Positions 30,597 through 43,554 of a stretch of 64,000 nt of DNA are shown in pieces; positions within the stretch are counted from its first letter, which is position 1; every line of letters begins with the position of its first letter. Where the stretch lies: positions 764,720 through 828,719 of the forward strand of contig NMRA01000030.1 in NCBI GenBank assembly GCA_002633005.1, written 5' to 3'. The stretch is from Phoronis australis. Taxonomy: Eukaryota > Phoronida > Phoronidae. Both the position numbers and the translations under genes were made by a program. Below the pieces are notes generated by a model. The model saw only the letters and a program-made list of their open reading frames with translations. It did no database searches and was not told where the DNA came from.

Positions 30597-33048
30597 TACC
30601 GTAAACGTTCGGGTTAACGCCCTGGGCGGTTAAACTGGCAAACCCAAAAAATTGGGGGTGGGCGGTTAACCAGACATGGGCGCTTAAACGTGAAATTTCA
30701 AGAAATCCAGGGTGGGCGGTTAACCGAACATGGGCGCTTATTACGACAGGCAACCGCCCTGGGCGGTTAATCTTACCTCGTGATCTAAGTCCCCACACCA
30801 CACACGCACTCGGAACGCGTAGCTCTTTTCAAAGAGGGTTATCGTCACGTCGCCACATGACGGGGAAAATGTCATAACAGCGGATGATCCCAACAAAGGT
30901 TCTCTTGCCCTCAGATTAGTTATTCACTCTATTAAATTTACAGAATTGCTGAGTAATAGCCCCGTGCCGTCCCGCGGTCTTGTTACTTTTCCCTGCGCAG
31001 CGCAGACGACCAGAGACCACGCAGCCTCTACTTGGATTGCAAATATTTCAACACGTGACCTTGCTTAAGTGCCCGTGTGCAAGCTTCACTTGTTGCAGAG
31101 GTCACAGCAGACATCAAATTTATGGTTACAGTCTCGTACTAGCTTCCAAGTTCATAGTCAGAGAGCAGTTTTAAAATTAGTTGTAATAAAAGTTTGATAA
31201 ACTTAACTCAGATGTTTTTTGTGTTTGGGATGTCGACACTCCGTGACTCAATGACATTTTCAGCGTATGGTTCTGCGGCTAGCTTTTTTATCTCGACCGC
31301 CCGGCATTGCTCACTTGCCGTTGTGCCAAACATGCTCGGCAAAGAAGTAGGCCTAAGACAAGAATCGGGGTGAGCCACTCGTCAATCAACAATAAAATTT
31401 CGAGCCACGGCATAAATATGTGATAAAACGCCACAAAACAGCGATGTTTCAATTCATTCTTAAACGATCACCTTACCAAACTTCGTGGTGGAAAAACATT
31501 TATTTTTCATGCAGGATGTCCAGATTATCCTATTTATATCACTTGCAAAATCGCATTGCGGCACTGTTCGGTCAGGCTGTTAGCGCGCAATGTCTCAGTC
31601 GGCTGACAATCGTGATTTATAAATGCCGTCAAGTAATATAACGGCCTCTTTCGATATATGCACCTCGTTTTTTTATGGCAAAAGATAGCGGCGGGATTCA
31701 GCACGCACGTAGGGCCTACGTGTGAGTCACCTGTCAATCACATGTTGGTGTCAAGGTAACATGCACTCCAAAGTGTGGGAACTTGCGCACGTGCACCACA
31801 ACAAAGTCGCCAAAGAGAATAGCGACAGTCCTAAGTATCAAAAACGGGCGTGACTATGTACTTTTAAGCTGTTGCTACAAAAGACCCAATTCTTTACGAT
31901 GTTCCTCCATTGCCAATGTTCCCCAAAACTGCGATGTCAAGTCAATTCCGATATTTCCCGGCTCGATGTTCCCTAAGCCCATGCCCGTAGCTAGCTGCGT
32001 GCATCTCTTACCCACTATCGCCAATTTTCAGTCAGTCTACGTCGTAGATATTTCAGACTAGAATGGTAAGAATTTTTGTTCAGGCTGAAACTGGCCAATG
32101 TATAAACAAAATTATTCTGGATGGCTAAAAAGGGGATGTGGAAACGATAATTCACACAGTCACGCTTACGTGGGGGCTGACGCAAGAAATAGTAAACAGC
32201 CAGCGACATTAGTTAAATCTGCTAACGCCAGTTTGACTGAGATGCAATACGCGAAAAACAAAATTTGACTAGCAGTTTTTTATTACCTCAAGATCATACA
32301 CAAACATACATTATTGTCAACCTTTGAATTCAGAAATCGATAGGCAGCAACGAAATCGGTAACCCAGTAAGGCACTTGTACTGTCCCTTCGATCGCCACA
32401 CATCCTCTATAACCCGGCAGTTACATTCATCAAAATATTGAGAATTTGACATCTTTCCGTGAGTTGTGCGATTTGTTCAAAATACGAGAGCTTCCCACCT
32501 TAATAGAATTTGGAGGGTTGGCAAAACCATGGTCACATTTCTCTGGCCTGATTTTTTCGAATATATGTTTTATCTTGTGCACTACAGATGGAAACTCAGC
32601 GCGGCAGACAAAGTCGCTGAAAGCGGAGGTTTTGACGCCGGCGGCGTTCTTAAACTTTGCAAACATGGGAAGAAAATAAAGTGACAAAAACGTTCAAGTA
32701 TTATATTTTGAAGTGAGTCCATGACCCAAGACAATAACTCGTTACTTGAATTGTAATTCACATTGCTAAACCACCGTCTCGGAAGCCCGGCGTCGTTGCG
32801 CTCTTTGTGATCATCGATCTTTTTCTTAAAGTCGGGAAATCGCACGTTTCCTTAGCACTGGGCGCTAAATCTTCATTCTTTAAAAGTGGGGGATGGGCGC
32901 TTAACCGAGAGGTGGGCGCTTAACTGGAAATCTTCAAAGATCGCAGGGGGGCGCTTAACCGAGCAGTGGGCAGTTAAATCGAAAATCCACCTAAAGTAGG
33001 GGGTGGGCGGTTAACTGAGCATGGGCGTTTACCCAAACGTTTACGGTA
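30597..33048 (+). mobile_element. TIR element with TTAACCGCCC subterminal repeats, copy 1 (2.45 kb, uninterrupted)
   Basis: Ends TACCGTAAACGTTCGGG and the inverse of TACCGTAAACGTTTGGG, flanked or closed by TA. About six GGGCGSTTAA motifs lie in each terminal 180 bp, all in the same direction rather than inverted. The interior has only short open frames and no recognised transposase. This copy is the best guide to the intact length. Confidence 0.88.
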
Positions 33049-35400
33049 AAAACAAATCAAAAGAAATTGCTAATACCACCGACCCCATGCAAGTTGTCCT
33101 GTAGATTTGAGGCCTTGCGCTCAATTGACTCTTAGCCATGTTTATCTGAAATAATCTTGATTAAGTCAAGCTGAAGTGCTCAAACTTTAAACATGAAGAA
33201 ATCAAGCTAGCAGTGTCCAGTCTTCTTATTGAACCAATCAATGAACTTCATGGAGCATGGTGTTGTTGTGTGCAAAATGGTATCTGTATGAAAAAAATCT
33301 AAATAAAACATTACAGCCAAAACAGGGGTTTTCAAAGATGGAGTTGAGTAGGGCTTTATGGGTGTAAAGAACATGAGAGTTGTCGAAAATTTTTAATCTT
33401 GGTAAATTAATTTTTATAATAGTTTCTATTTCTTGTAATCAGGTCTAGTTAATAATTTCTGTAATAAAAATGTTAATTCATTCAAATAAAATCAAAAATA
33501 AAATTAGATAGTAATCACTTTCAGGGGTCCTGGATTTTGATAATCAGTTTGGTGTTCATTATTCAATGAAGAAAACTTATTCTCAAAATGTGACTATAAT
33601 CAAATATTCAGTGTTTGTTTGAGGATACTGTTCTTGCCTTGTGTCAAGTGTTAATGAAGTAGACACACTGTTCAATAGTTAGAATAGACAGTTACAAGCA
33701 AATGTGCGTTTGCTGTGGTTGCCGTTTTAATCTTAAGTCAATTTTTTCTTGTGTCTATATTGCATTAAAACATCTGGGTTTGATTCTTTGTGTCTTGTGG
33801 AATACCTGAGCCATGTTCAATAATCCAGACCTGCTTAGTACACATGGGTTTACTTAGTGACATCCTACCACCAGATGGCACAGTGACTTGAACATTGTCA
33901 TTCTACTGTGATTTGTTAATCAAACCAATGCCACTCTTTTGTCTTGGAGGGCTTTAAAGTTTGGGCAATGATTGCAACATTTTTGTAGGCTCTCAATCTT
34001 TTTAAGTAAATTGCAGTAAAAAGTCCAAAAGCAAACAAGTCCTAAATTACGTAAGACTGCTTGTCATTAAAGAAACTAACCTTTAATTTGTACATTTGTT
34101 GCATTAAAACTGGTCTCAACTTGCACTGGTCATAAATGTGTATTTTGTGAATCTAGTAGTCTAGTTAGATACTTGTCAGTCCTTTAGAATGCCTTTGTTG
34201 TCTTGACCTTGATTCACTGTTTTGAAACACGTGCTCAAAATTTAGCACTTTTTAATGGAAGTGACTTGATATTTAACCAAGCAAAAATGAAAAAAAAAGT
34301 TTTGCCAAACCAGTGTATTATTCTTAAGAAACTGTTCCAAAAATTGGAGTAGTACTTACAAGATGGGCATTGTACCAGCAACCTGCCAGCTCCATTTGAA
34401 TAAAATTGGTTTAATTGAAATGCATATTTCCTGCAAGTGAAGCGAACATTTAGATTTTTTTAAATTAGCATTGCAGTTTACTCAAGTGTTCAGTATAGTT
34501 TTCTCTTCTGCTTTACAAGAAGTAGTAAGCTGCTCGTTAATAAATTTGACAAAATAGTATTACAGGAAGTGTGCGGCGTGCGACTACTGAACAGGTTAAT
34601 TTATTGTTTCCCTGAAATTCAGCACAAATAGAGCAGGTCTTGCTGTCAAAAAATGTTGCATTGTGGTATTTTTTTGAGGATTAATTCACTGATGGTTACA
34701 GTACTTATGTTAAAATTATCCTCTTTGGAATAGTTTCTAAAATTTGTTGTGTTAAAGTTTCCTAAAATTCAGACAAAAATAATTGCTAAAATCTTCAATT
34801 TCTGTCTTTCAAAACCTGTTTTGTTAAACATGCTTAAAGTTCACTGTGTGCAGTTGTACAATGTAAAGTTTGGAAATGGTGATGCAAAAATTTTTTCCTA
34901 TTTACTTTTGTTGAAAATTTTGTTAATATTCTAACATATTGTGTTCGAAATTGAAGAAACTTCATGGCACACTGATATTTTTAAGTCAAAATTAAATTTT
35001 CTTGATTCTGAAGAGTGGGATTAGGGGTAGTGTTGGCATTCATCATGTTCCTATGATATCAGATATTGCATTTTGTATCAAAAAAGTCTAAGACGAAATC
35101 ATGAAGAAAGCTGCCTACGTAAATGTGTCTGTCGTAATACTTAAATTTTAGACTACCCATATAGCCTATAATTTCTAAAATTTGTCTCAAGCTCTTGTCT
35201 TGAGAAAAATAATTTCTCGCTCTTTCAAAACTGGAGATCTTTTTTTCGTAAATCAAATCTATCATACATGTTCATTAAAAGGGGACTGTAGTCAAAATAA
35301 TGTTGCAGTTAATCGGTTCTAACATACAAATAAAACTCACATTTGCCTGACTTGCGTGCCAAACAAAAGCCAATTCGTATTCATGGTCAAAACACTGAAT
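33049..35400. other. Non-coding AT-rich stretch
   Basis: No gene recognised. A 68-codon minus-strand frame at 35059-35265 lies divergently next to the promoter-like region at 35417; it has no family match. Confidence 0.5.
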
Positions 35401-35412
35401 TCTGAAAGCGAT

Positions 35413-35445
35413 CGCTGATTGGCTGATGTGTCAGTGACGTGAACG
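35413..35445 (+). promoter_or_regulatory. Promoter-like cluster upstream of THAP start
   Basis: An inverted CCAAT box (GATTGG, 35417-35422) and a CRE-like TGACGT (35435-35440) lie about 130-150 bp before the THAP-type ATG, in locally GC-richer sequence. Confidence 0.4.
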
Positions 35446-35570
35446 GCGGGGTATCGGCTGCTATACACATTCAGTGCTTGTGTCATATTTGAAGAGTTTA
35501 CATCGTAATTTATCATTGTATCAATCGTCCTTATTTTTATTGTTTGCTACAGTGCTGTAAAAGGTTCGCT

Positions 35571-35726
35571 ATGCCTTTTTGTATGGCACCTGGTTGCTCA
35601 AACTTTTCGAAAAAGGCATCTTCTAAAGGGATGGTCATCGCATACCATCGCCGGGTTACCCAAGCCTTGGCCCAAAGCTCAGTGTATACTAGATATAGGC
35701 CTACAGGTTTAAGCCGATATGGGTAA
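35571..35726 (+). CDS. THAP-type zinc finger N-terminus, candidate first exon
   Basis: The frame starts MPFCMAPGCSNFSKK, matching the opening of THAP domains: Met-Pro at the very start and C-x4-C as the first two zinc ligands, followed by Asn. THAP proteins are C2CH-finger DNA-binding factors, some derived from P-element-like transposases. The expected FHRFP segment, the conserved Trp and the C-x2-H pair do not follow in this frame, so the exon probably ends within about 20 codons; a YHRR at the right distance may be coincidence. I found no matching second exon. The promoter-like cluster upstream supports a real start. Confidence 0.5.
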   Translation: MPFCMAPGCSNFSKKASSKGMVIAYHRRVTQALAQSSVYTRYRPTGLSRYG

Positions 35727-36009
35727 AAATGAACAAATAAAACCTGACTCAAATAAATGTCATTAAAACTAAGTCATCCTTGAGTAAACATAGGAACCAG
35801 GTTCCTAGAGTAAACTAACTTCTAAATTTATCGGTGTTGGAAATGTTAGCGATCGTTCATCGGCTGCTGCTAGTAAAATTGCGATGTGTTCTCTTTGGCT
35901 AGCGCTAGAGCTAGGTATCCACTTAAGAGCAGGTTACTCCTCCTCAAAAATCACAAATAAGTTCTCGCTCCTTGTGTCACGTTGCCCCATTGCAAATCAT
36001 GACCACACT

Positions 36010-36180
36010 AACAGTAAACCGTACAATGATGGTGGTGGTAGTGATGATGGTAATGGTGGTGGTGGTGGTGGTGATGATGATGGTTTGTGGTGGGTGGTGT
36101 TGGTGGTGGTGATGATGATGGTTTGTGGTGGTGGTGGGTGGTGTTGGTGGTGTTGGTGGTGGTGTTGGTGGTGGTGGTCA
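36010..36180. repeat. GGT/GAT-type trinucleotide-rich simple repeat
   Basis: An imperfect (GGT)n tract with GAT interruptions. The low-complexity Gly/Val/Trp-rich frame across it is not a gene. Confidence 0.95.
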
Positions 36181-36537
36181 TTGCTGATAAAAACAGATGA
36201 GTTGTAAATTGTGCTGGTTTAAGTGACAGCAGTGTCTGCCTGTCATGGCGGTAGCATCAATAGTATAGCAGCAGTTTAGCAAGTCTGTGTATTGATCAAG
36301 CTCTGCTTCTCTAGCTGACCTTTCTGTCTGTTCACTCTGCTTGATGAGAGATAGATGAGTGAAGAGTAATTCAGAGTCCACTCTCTGCATTATTGGGTTA
36401 CATCTGACAAGGCTGTGGGTAAGTGGTGAAACTATTCTCTGCATTATTCTCGTGGTGCTGAATGATCTGGGTTGCTTGCTGATTTGTAAAAATGTTTTAT
36501 TCCATGTGGGAAGATCCCTGCTTTATAGTTTGAGTCA

Positions 36538-36653
36538 ATTCCGTTTTGTTTTGGACCTCACTGTAAACATTTGGACCTCATTGTAAACATTTGGACCTCA
36601 TTGTAAACATTTGGACCTCATTGCAAACATTTGGACCTCATTGTAAACATTTT
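36538..36653. repeat. 20-bp minisatellite, about 5.7 copies
   Basis: Unit TGGACCTCATTGTAAACATT, nearly perfect. Confidence 0.95.
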
Positions 36654-37081
36654 CTAGTGCATATGCATTCATTGAGGAATGTGTAGGGGTTCATGTTTTG
36701 GTTTATTCTCTGAGCGACAAAATGTTCCACATTTGTTTTCTCAGTTTGAAATTATCAGTCTGTATTGTGTTAAAACATTCTAGTGAAGTGATATAATGTA
36801 TTGGTTCATTTTTTATAAGTGAGTTCTATGTTCTTTTTCTGATTGTACAATCGTTAATTCTGTGTGTGATAAAAGTATGCTTACTGTATCACAATTGTTT
36901 TATTATCTGGAACATGTTCATTCTGTGCCAAAAGCAAAGTACTTCAAGTGGTGAAAAAAGCTAGTCTATTTTAAACATGTCGAGTAGTCTCCGATGCATG
37001 TTATGACAGTCTCTCGCATTTAACAATATATTCTCATGCATTTCAGATTGAATTTCTTCAAAATTTTTTGACATGCTTTTT

Positions 37082-38500
37082 ATTCGCCCACATGTGTACG
37101 CATTATGCCGTCATCCCCATCCGTCTATCCGTCTGTCCGGCGTCAGTTCGGCGTCCGGCTGACGTCAGTCCGGCATTCGTCCGGTGTCCGTCTGGCATCC
37201 GCTACTCTATTTCCAAAACCCTTTGACGTATGTTCATGAAATTGTGCACATGTGTTCCTTTCTTGGATGGGACGGCATGACGAACTTTGGGACGGATCTG
37301 AGTGCTGGTGTACCCCCTAGTGGCACTTTTAGTTTTTTACGTGTACCTCTGTACGTTCAAAGGTTCTCAATGTATTTTCATTAAATTTGGAGTATAGGCA
37401 TCTACTGGTGATATGACGCTACCTTTCTGTTTTTGGATGAATTTGATATAGTTTGCGCCACCTAGTGGCCATTTTTACGGTTTTTCGAGTGGCATCTACC
37501 CCTCTATCAGTTAAACCGCTCTAAGGATGATTGTGAATAGTGGCATGTATGTTCTTACTATGAAGAGGACGACTGACGATGAGTTTCTGATGACTGACTA
37601 CTGTGGCACCTTCTAGTGGCAATTTTGTTTTTTTTTGCACCCATGGCGGTATCTCCTAAACTGTTTGCAGGATCTTTTCTAAATTTAGCTAGTGTATTTA
37701 TATGATGTTGGCGACCAACGACGATGACTTTCGAACGTATCTGACTACAGGTGTGTCCCCTAGTGGCAATTTCAGTTTTTTACGTTTACCTCTGTGTCTT
37801 CAAAAATCCTCAACTTATTTTCATAAAAGTTGGCATATAGGCATCTATTCATGTTTGGTTAGATTTAACGTATTTTGCGCCACCTAGCGGCCATTTTTAC
37901 TGTTTTTGGGGCTGTTTTTTAGCATCCACCCCTCTATCAACCAAACTGCTCTAAGGATGATTGTGAAAATTGGCATGTATGTTTTTACTATGAAGAGGAC
38001 GTATTGCGATGATTTTCCGATGACTTCGAGTACTGTGGCGCCTCCTGGTGACAATTTTTTGCACCCATAGGTGTATCTCCTAAACCGTTTCCAGGATCTT
38101 TACTAAATTAGCAAGTGTACTGTTGACAACGAACGACTACTTTCGAACGGATTTGACTAAAGGTGTGCCCCCTACTCGCAATTTTATTTTTTACGTTTAC
38201 CTCTGTATCTTTAAAGGTCCTTGGCGGATTTTCATAAAATGTGGAATATACGTATCTATAGGTGAGATGACACTACCATCTCGTTTTTGGATGGACTTAA
38301 GGATTTTGCGCCACCTAGTGGCCATTTTTTCGGTAAATAGCTTTCTATTTAAGGATTGATGGCATGTTCCCGTTTTCGGATGGATTGGACATTTTTGAGC
38401 CTTCTAGTGGCCATTTTTATGAAGCAAATAAACAACCCTAGCAGCACACCATTTGCTGTGCATTCGTGGGCGCATTTCAACACTCCATGTTGCTTTCGTT
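37082..38500 (+). mobile_element. Helentron/pearl-like element, full-length
   Basis: Left end CGCCCACATGTGTACGCATT, then a GTCC/GGCGTC-type microsatellite, then core units. Right end GGGCGCATTTCAACACTCCA and TGCTTTCGTT. The core has GCGCCACCTAGTGG at 37455-37468 and 38308-38321 and GCGCCACCTAGCGG at 37877-37890. It directly abuts the minisatellite that follows. Confidence 0.82.
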
Positions 38501-38514
38501 AGTTGTCTAATTAT

Positions 38515-39015
38515 CCTGCATCTGGTCCTACTTGTCTGATCATCTTGCATCTAGTTCATCTTGTCTGATTATACAACTTGTTGTCTTGTCATCTACATCT
38601 GGTTCAACTTGTCTGATCATCTTACATCTGGTCCAAACTGTTGTCTAATCATCTACATCTGGTCTAACTTGTCTGATTATCTTACATCTGGTCCAACGTG
38701 TTGTCTGATCATTTACATCTGGTCCAACTTGTCTGATTATCTTGCATCTGGTTCAACTTGTTGTCTGCTCATCTACATCTGGTCCAACTTGCTGTCTGAT
38801 CATCTTGCATCTGGTTCAACTTGTTGTCTGGTCATCTACATCTGGTCTAACTTGCTGTCTGATTATCTTGCATCTGGTCCAACTTTTTGTCTGAACATGT
38901 ACATCTTGTCCAACTTCTTGTCTGATCATCTTGCATCTGGCCTAACCTTTTTGTCTAATCATCATGTGTCTTGTCCAACCTGTTGTCTGACAATCTTGCA
39001 TCTGGTCCAACTTAA
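38515..39015. repeat. ~32-bp minisatellite with 64-bp higher-order pattern
   Basis: Units like CATCTGGTCCAACTTGTTGT plus CTGATCAT. Two variants (CTTGCATCTGG and CTACATCTGG) alternate. The 154-codon frame is a by-product. Confidence 0.92.
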
Positions 39016-42000
39016 TAGGATCTAGACTGGGTTATTGTTTCTGGGGGGTGGGGGTGGGTGGGTACGGGAGTGTCAATTTTATTGCATGTCAGTCAGTACA
39101 GCCCTTCCTTATAGTTGGATAAGAACATTCAAAACAATCAATATTCCTCCATGACGTTCAATTTCACCGGATTGGCCAGTCAGCGACCATATCACTATCA
39201 ACATATTGAATGATCTTCTTGTGAGCTCATTCTGTTCATTTATTTATAGGACTGAATTATGACCGGCTTGATCAGTAGTTTGGGATTTACCTGGCAACTG
39301 GTTCCCTGGCAGTTGGCATTGTCAATCCATGTTTTCTGACGTCATATACCATCTGGCCATGTTGGTGTTCATCCCGACCCAGTTTTGGCTAAAAGCTCTG
39401 AATAATCATCACCAGACTAATTATCTGAACACAATATTAAGTCAGCTGAGGCAATCATCACAACTTTTAATGTGACTTAAGATGAGTTATTATAACGCCT
39501 TTAGTGTACAGTGGTGTCATGGCTGGAGCTCTTAGTTGGTATATCTGGTGTGTTAAACTTTATTAATTTAGTTTTGAATCTTGTGCTGTGTTTGTTCCTC
39601 TAAAAGCAGGCTGCACCTCACACTACAATACAAGTTAGTTATGGTAAATGATGCCTTATTTTGGTGTTTGTTACAAGCTACTAAGTGCAAAACTTGAATG
39701 AATGGCACCACTACACCTATTGATTTGAAGCCTGTGAGTCTTTACTTAAGTCAAATATTAGTTGGTGTGGATGAATGATTTATTACATTCGATATCAGTA
39801 TCTGTTATGAAAACGCATGCATAAGTAGATTGGTCAAACTGAATCCATTGATTTAAGGATCTTGAACCCACTTCAAAATTACAGAGGCTGTGACTTTCTA
39901 ATAAACATACATAGTAATAATTCTTCAAGATTGGGACAAAACATACAATCTTTTTTATTTTTCAAAAACTAAACATTAGCAAATGGTCAAAGTTTTGCCA
40001 GTTGTTGGTTGCAACCATTCAAATATACATACCATGTGACCGGTACAGAAATACTTTCTCAATTTCACTTCATTGACAGACACTGGATTTCATGAAGGTC
40101 TCACCATGTGTAAAGCTTTCTTACTTCTAGTTAATTTTGGTGAGAAATATTACTATGTGAACCTGTTTTTGCTTTCATTGCTGTTTAGATTGTCAACCCA
40201 AACATTATTCCCACTTCCGGTATGTATTAAGACTTGAACTTATGATTTTAAACTCAAGTTCCATTATATAAAACGAATACATGTGAATGGCTTTAATGAT
40301 GTATGATATAGCTGTCTGCTAGGAAAACATATGCAAACTTAATGGATAAGCAAAACTGCATCCATTGATTAAAAGCATATGATTCATTACATAAAACAAA
40401 CACATGTTGGGGATTAATGTACTGATTATCCCTCTGCTGTGTCTGTCGCCATAGTTAATTTTTATGAGTGTGGCTTGGTAAAATACCACAGATAGCACCC
40501 TCGACTTTTTCCTATTAATTTTCCTTGATTTGAACTTATGCATTCACAATGTGCAGTGTTAAACAAACCGTATTAGCAGTTTCTGTGGTTAAGTTTTGAG
40601 GAAGTTTTAACCAATGCATTTAAAGTTATGACACGTTTTTTAGTTTTTCTCGAACTAAGTCAAGCTCTGTCATTTTCTAGAGCTTTATGGTATTTGAATG
40701 CAAACAATTAAAAAGTTGTGTTGTAATGTCATGTTTGAATTTTTATTACATCAGTCTAGTGTGCACACCTACTGAACGGGTTTTGTGTATTAGTGAAACA
40801 TTCAATAACATGCTAACAACATAGTTCTTGAGAACACAGATTTTTACTGATTGACTGCTGTTTATTAGTGAAGCATTCAGTAATATTACACTGACCAAAT
40901 TAATATATTTTTGGTTCTCAAATTTTAAAGTTTTATTTCAAATTCACACGGCAATGGTGCTATGTTTCTGGATATTGTAAGTTGTAAAAAGTGCTGTTTT
41001 ACTAGGTAGAGTTTCCTAAATTTGAACTTGGATTAGGTAAAAATTACAAGTAAGTGTTGATTCCTTTTAACAAACATTGACACCGTTTCTGTTCTTGGGT
41101 TCGAAAGTTAGATTTTGGTAGTTGTGTCTCAAAATATGTTAGTTGTTGCTCAAACTGAAAGTGAGCAAATATGTTGTGTTGTATTATGAAGTGCATTTTT
41201 TCTTCTACATTTTCTATTTGAAATGATGCATTTGTGTGGTGCCATCAGGCATAGATATATGTTCACAGCTGTATTGGACTCACTCTACTAAGAGTACCCA
41301 ACAATGTGTTACATTGCTTTGTTGAATAACTTGACAATACTGTCATGTGACAAGTTGATGTTGTCCACTACTCTGTGTTTCATGACATTGTGATGTACCT
41401 TCATTACACATTTATTCACTAAGTACCAGGCCAATGGGGAAGATCACTGTACCATCTATTTACAATAACGACAGCACATGCAACATGGGAGACTTAACAA
41501 CACAAATGGTAAATTTTTAGATATTCTCGTGATATTATTATTTAAAAACATGGAAAAAGACTCTTTCATTGATTTTTGTTATGGCACTCCATGTAAATGC
41601 ATGTGGCACATCTTTTATCTTGAATAATACCGTATTGCCAGCGTTGAAGGAAATTCCAGAAAATAATTATGCTACTCTCATCCATGGTTAGTCTGCCACA
41701 TAAGCACTATTACGGTGGTGCGTTGGTTAATTTCGGTGGCCTTCGGCAAGAAACACTCAATCAGCCTTGTATATTCGTGACGTCCGTTACATGAGTAATC
41801 AAGCCGAGGCTCTGTGCGGGCATTTTACAGAAATTAATGACAGTTGATCACCTGCGTGTCGGTATTAAAAAGTCTTGCTTGCACCCTACTGATACGTTCC
41901 AGTCAAGTATTGACAGTCAGATTATTATAGCCATTCTGAGCAGGCGGGATCTATTCCCCTTTGACTGCACTCTTACATTCACCAGTTCTGAAGAGGTTCT

Positions 42001-42387
42001 ACAAACAGGTTTGTAAACTCTATGCTTCATTGGGTGCAGACACAGACAGACCAGTATAAGTGTGCTAAGTCAAGGAGGACTGGAGGACCTTAGAGTTTCA
42101 CTACACTTACTTAGACAGCCCCACTGCTGCAGAAAACTCGTGTCTCAAATCTCTGGTACAATGCCACAGGGCTGACTCTCATGTTATGGCAAAAGGGAAT
42201 TTTTTCTTCTTCAACATGCTCATTTAATTAGATACTAGTGTTTCTCTCGGTAATCAAAGGAAGCTCAGACAAGTTAAGGTGCACAAATTGCAAATTTTTG
42301 TTTTTGAAGCCATTCCTTGAATAATCCAAGCAGCACTGATCCATAGCTGTTGGTACTCTGCCCATGTTGGAACTGCCAATTTCTATC
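39016..42387. other. Non-coding stretch
   Basis: AT-rich, without recognisable exons, RNA genes or repeats. Confidence 0.5.
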
Positions 42388-42598
42388 TACCGTAAAAGCT
42401 CGGGTAAATGCCCATGTTCACTTAACCGCCCATCCCCAACTTTAGGTGGATTTCCAATTAGTGCCCACTGCTCGGTTAAGCGCCCCCTGCGATTTTTGAA
42501 GATTTCCAGTTAAGCATCCGCCTCTCGGTTTAGCGCCCATCCCCGACTTTTAAAGAGGGAAGATTTAGCACCCAGTGCTAAGGAAATGTGCGATTCCC

Positions 42599-43554
42599 CG
42601 CGATTTTCGGACGGCCCACCATTTTGCGACAATATTTTATTTCTGAAATGAGTTTTTCATAGTCCACGGAATTCGTACAAGGTCCAAAAACTGTTTTTCA
42701 ATGATTTTTGTCCCACGACTTTCGGACAAGGAAAATTTTAGAAACGGTAATTTCGGATCGACGCAACTCCCGTGTCACTAAAGCGTTCAACGGATGATTA
42801 CTACTGTATAAGGCTTGAATCTGAGAATCGGTATAACGGGCTTTGTAATTTTTACCTTGTCTTGACGATGTCGTGACCGTTACTCGATTGTCTTGCGTTT
42901 TGCTTGTGTTTGGCGCTTTATCTATCAAAAGAATCACCCAGTCTTGCATGACGAAAATTTCTGATGAAAATACAAATGGGAAATACACCGAAGGCTGCAA
43001 CTTTTCGTTGTAGCGTGACAATAATATGTGCCCTGGTTTAATTAGACCGTGCTGTTCGACTTCCGACTGTGACATTGAACTTGCATGTCTGACATCAACT
43101 TGCGTGTTTACGAAACTTTTTATTTTTAAAACATGCTAGCCTTACGAAACTTTTTATTTTTAAAACATGCTAGCCTTTGCAAATGCCCTTATCAGTGGCT
43201 AAAATCTCCCGACCACGTGTCCGGATTTTATCCTTGACGCGATGAGAAATATTTTTGGACAACGCACATTTCTTTTTGGGAAATCCCGTTTTTCAAAAAT
43301 TAATGGCGCAGACCGTTTGAGTTTCATTGACCAGCAATTTTACTGCTATCAAATGACCGAGTCATATCCGAGCCGGCAACGTTGATACTGCGACTGCTCA
43401 TCGAAATAATGTACACCCACGAAATTCGGACACAAGCGGAAACCCAAATGTGGAGGTCCGCCAAATTTGGACACCACAAAAATGATGTTTCTCAAGATTT
43501 GTCCAAGAATGATTTTTCTCTATTGGAATTAATTTTGAGTATCCGAAAATCGCG
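42599..43554. mobile_element. 956-bp TIR insertion inside copy 3
   Basis: Bounded by CGCGATTTTCGG and its inverse CCGAAAATCGCG. Sequence on either side rejoins to match the uninterrupted element copies. It contains a 34-bp direct duplication (around 43107-43175) and a 125-codon frame. Confidence 0.75.
42698..43075 (-). CDS. Unrecognised 125-codon frame within the 956-bp insertion
   Basis: Met-initiated, starting MSQSEVEQHGLIKPG, with an aromatic/hydrophobic middle (VYFPFVFSSEIF, DWVILLID) and a basic C-terminus. I do not recognise it as a transposase or any other family. It occupies 40 percent of a short TIR element, which could be a captured exon or chance. Confidence 0.25.
   Translation of the reverse strand: MSQSEVEQHGLIKPGHILLSRYNEKLQPSVYFPFVFSSEIFVMQDWVILLIDKAPNTSKTQDNRVTVTTSSRQGKNYKARYTDSQIQALYSSNHPLNALVTRELRRSEITVSKIFLVRKSWDKNH

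Noticed and set aside
32430-32687. Open frames inside TIR element copy 1 as a transposase
   Set aside because: Short, overlapping on both strands, and no DDE-type or zinc-finger pattern; the matching region in the other copies is broken differently.
35884-36207. Gly/Asp/Trp-rich 107-codon frame
   Set aside because: Created by the GGT/GAT simple repeat.
38561-39025. 154-codon plus-strand frame
   Set aside because: Translation of the 32-bp minisatellite; no protein features beyond the repeat.
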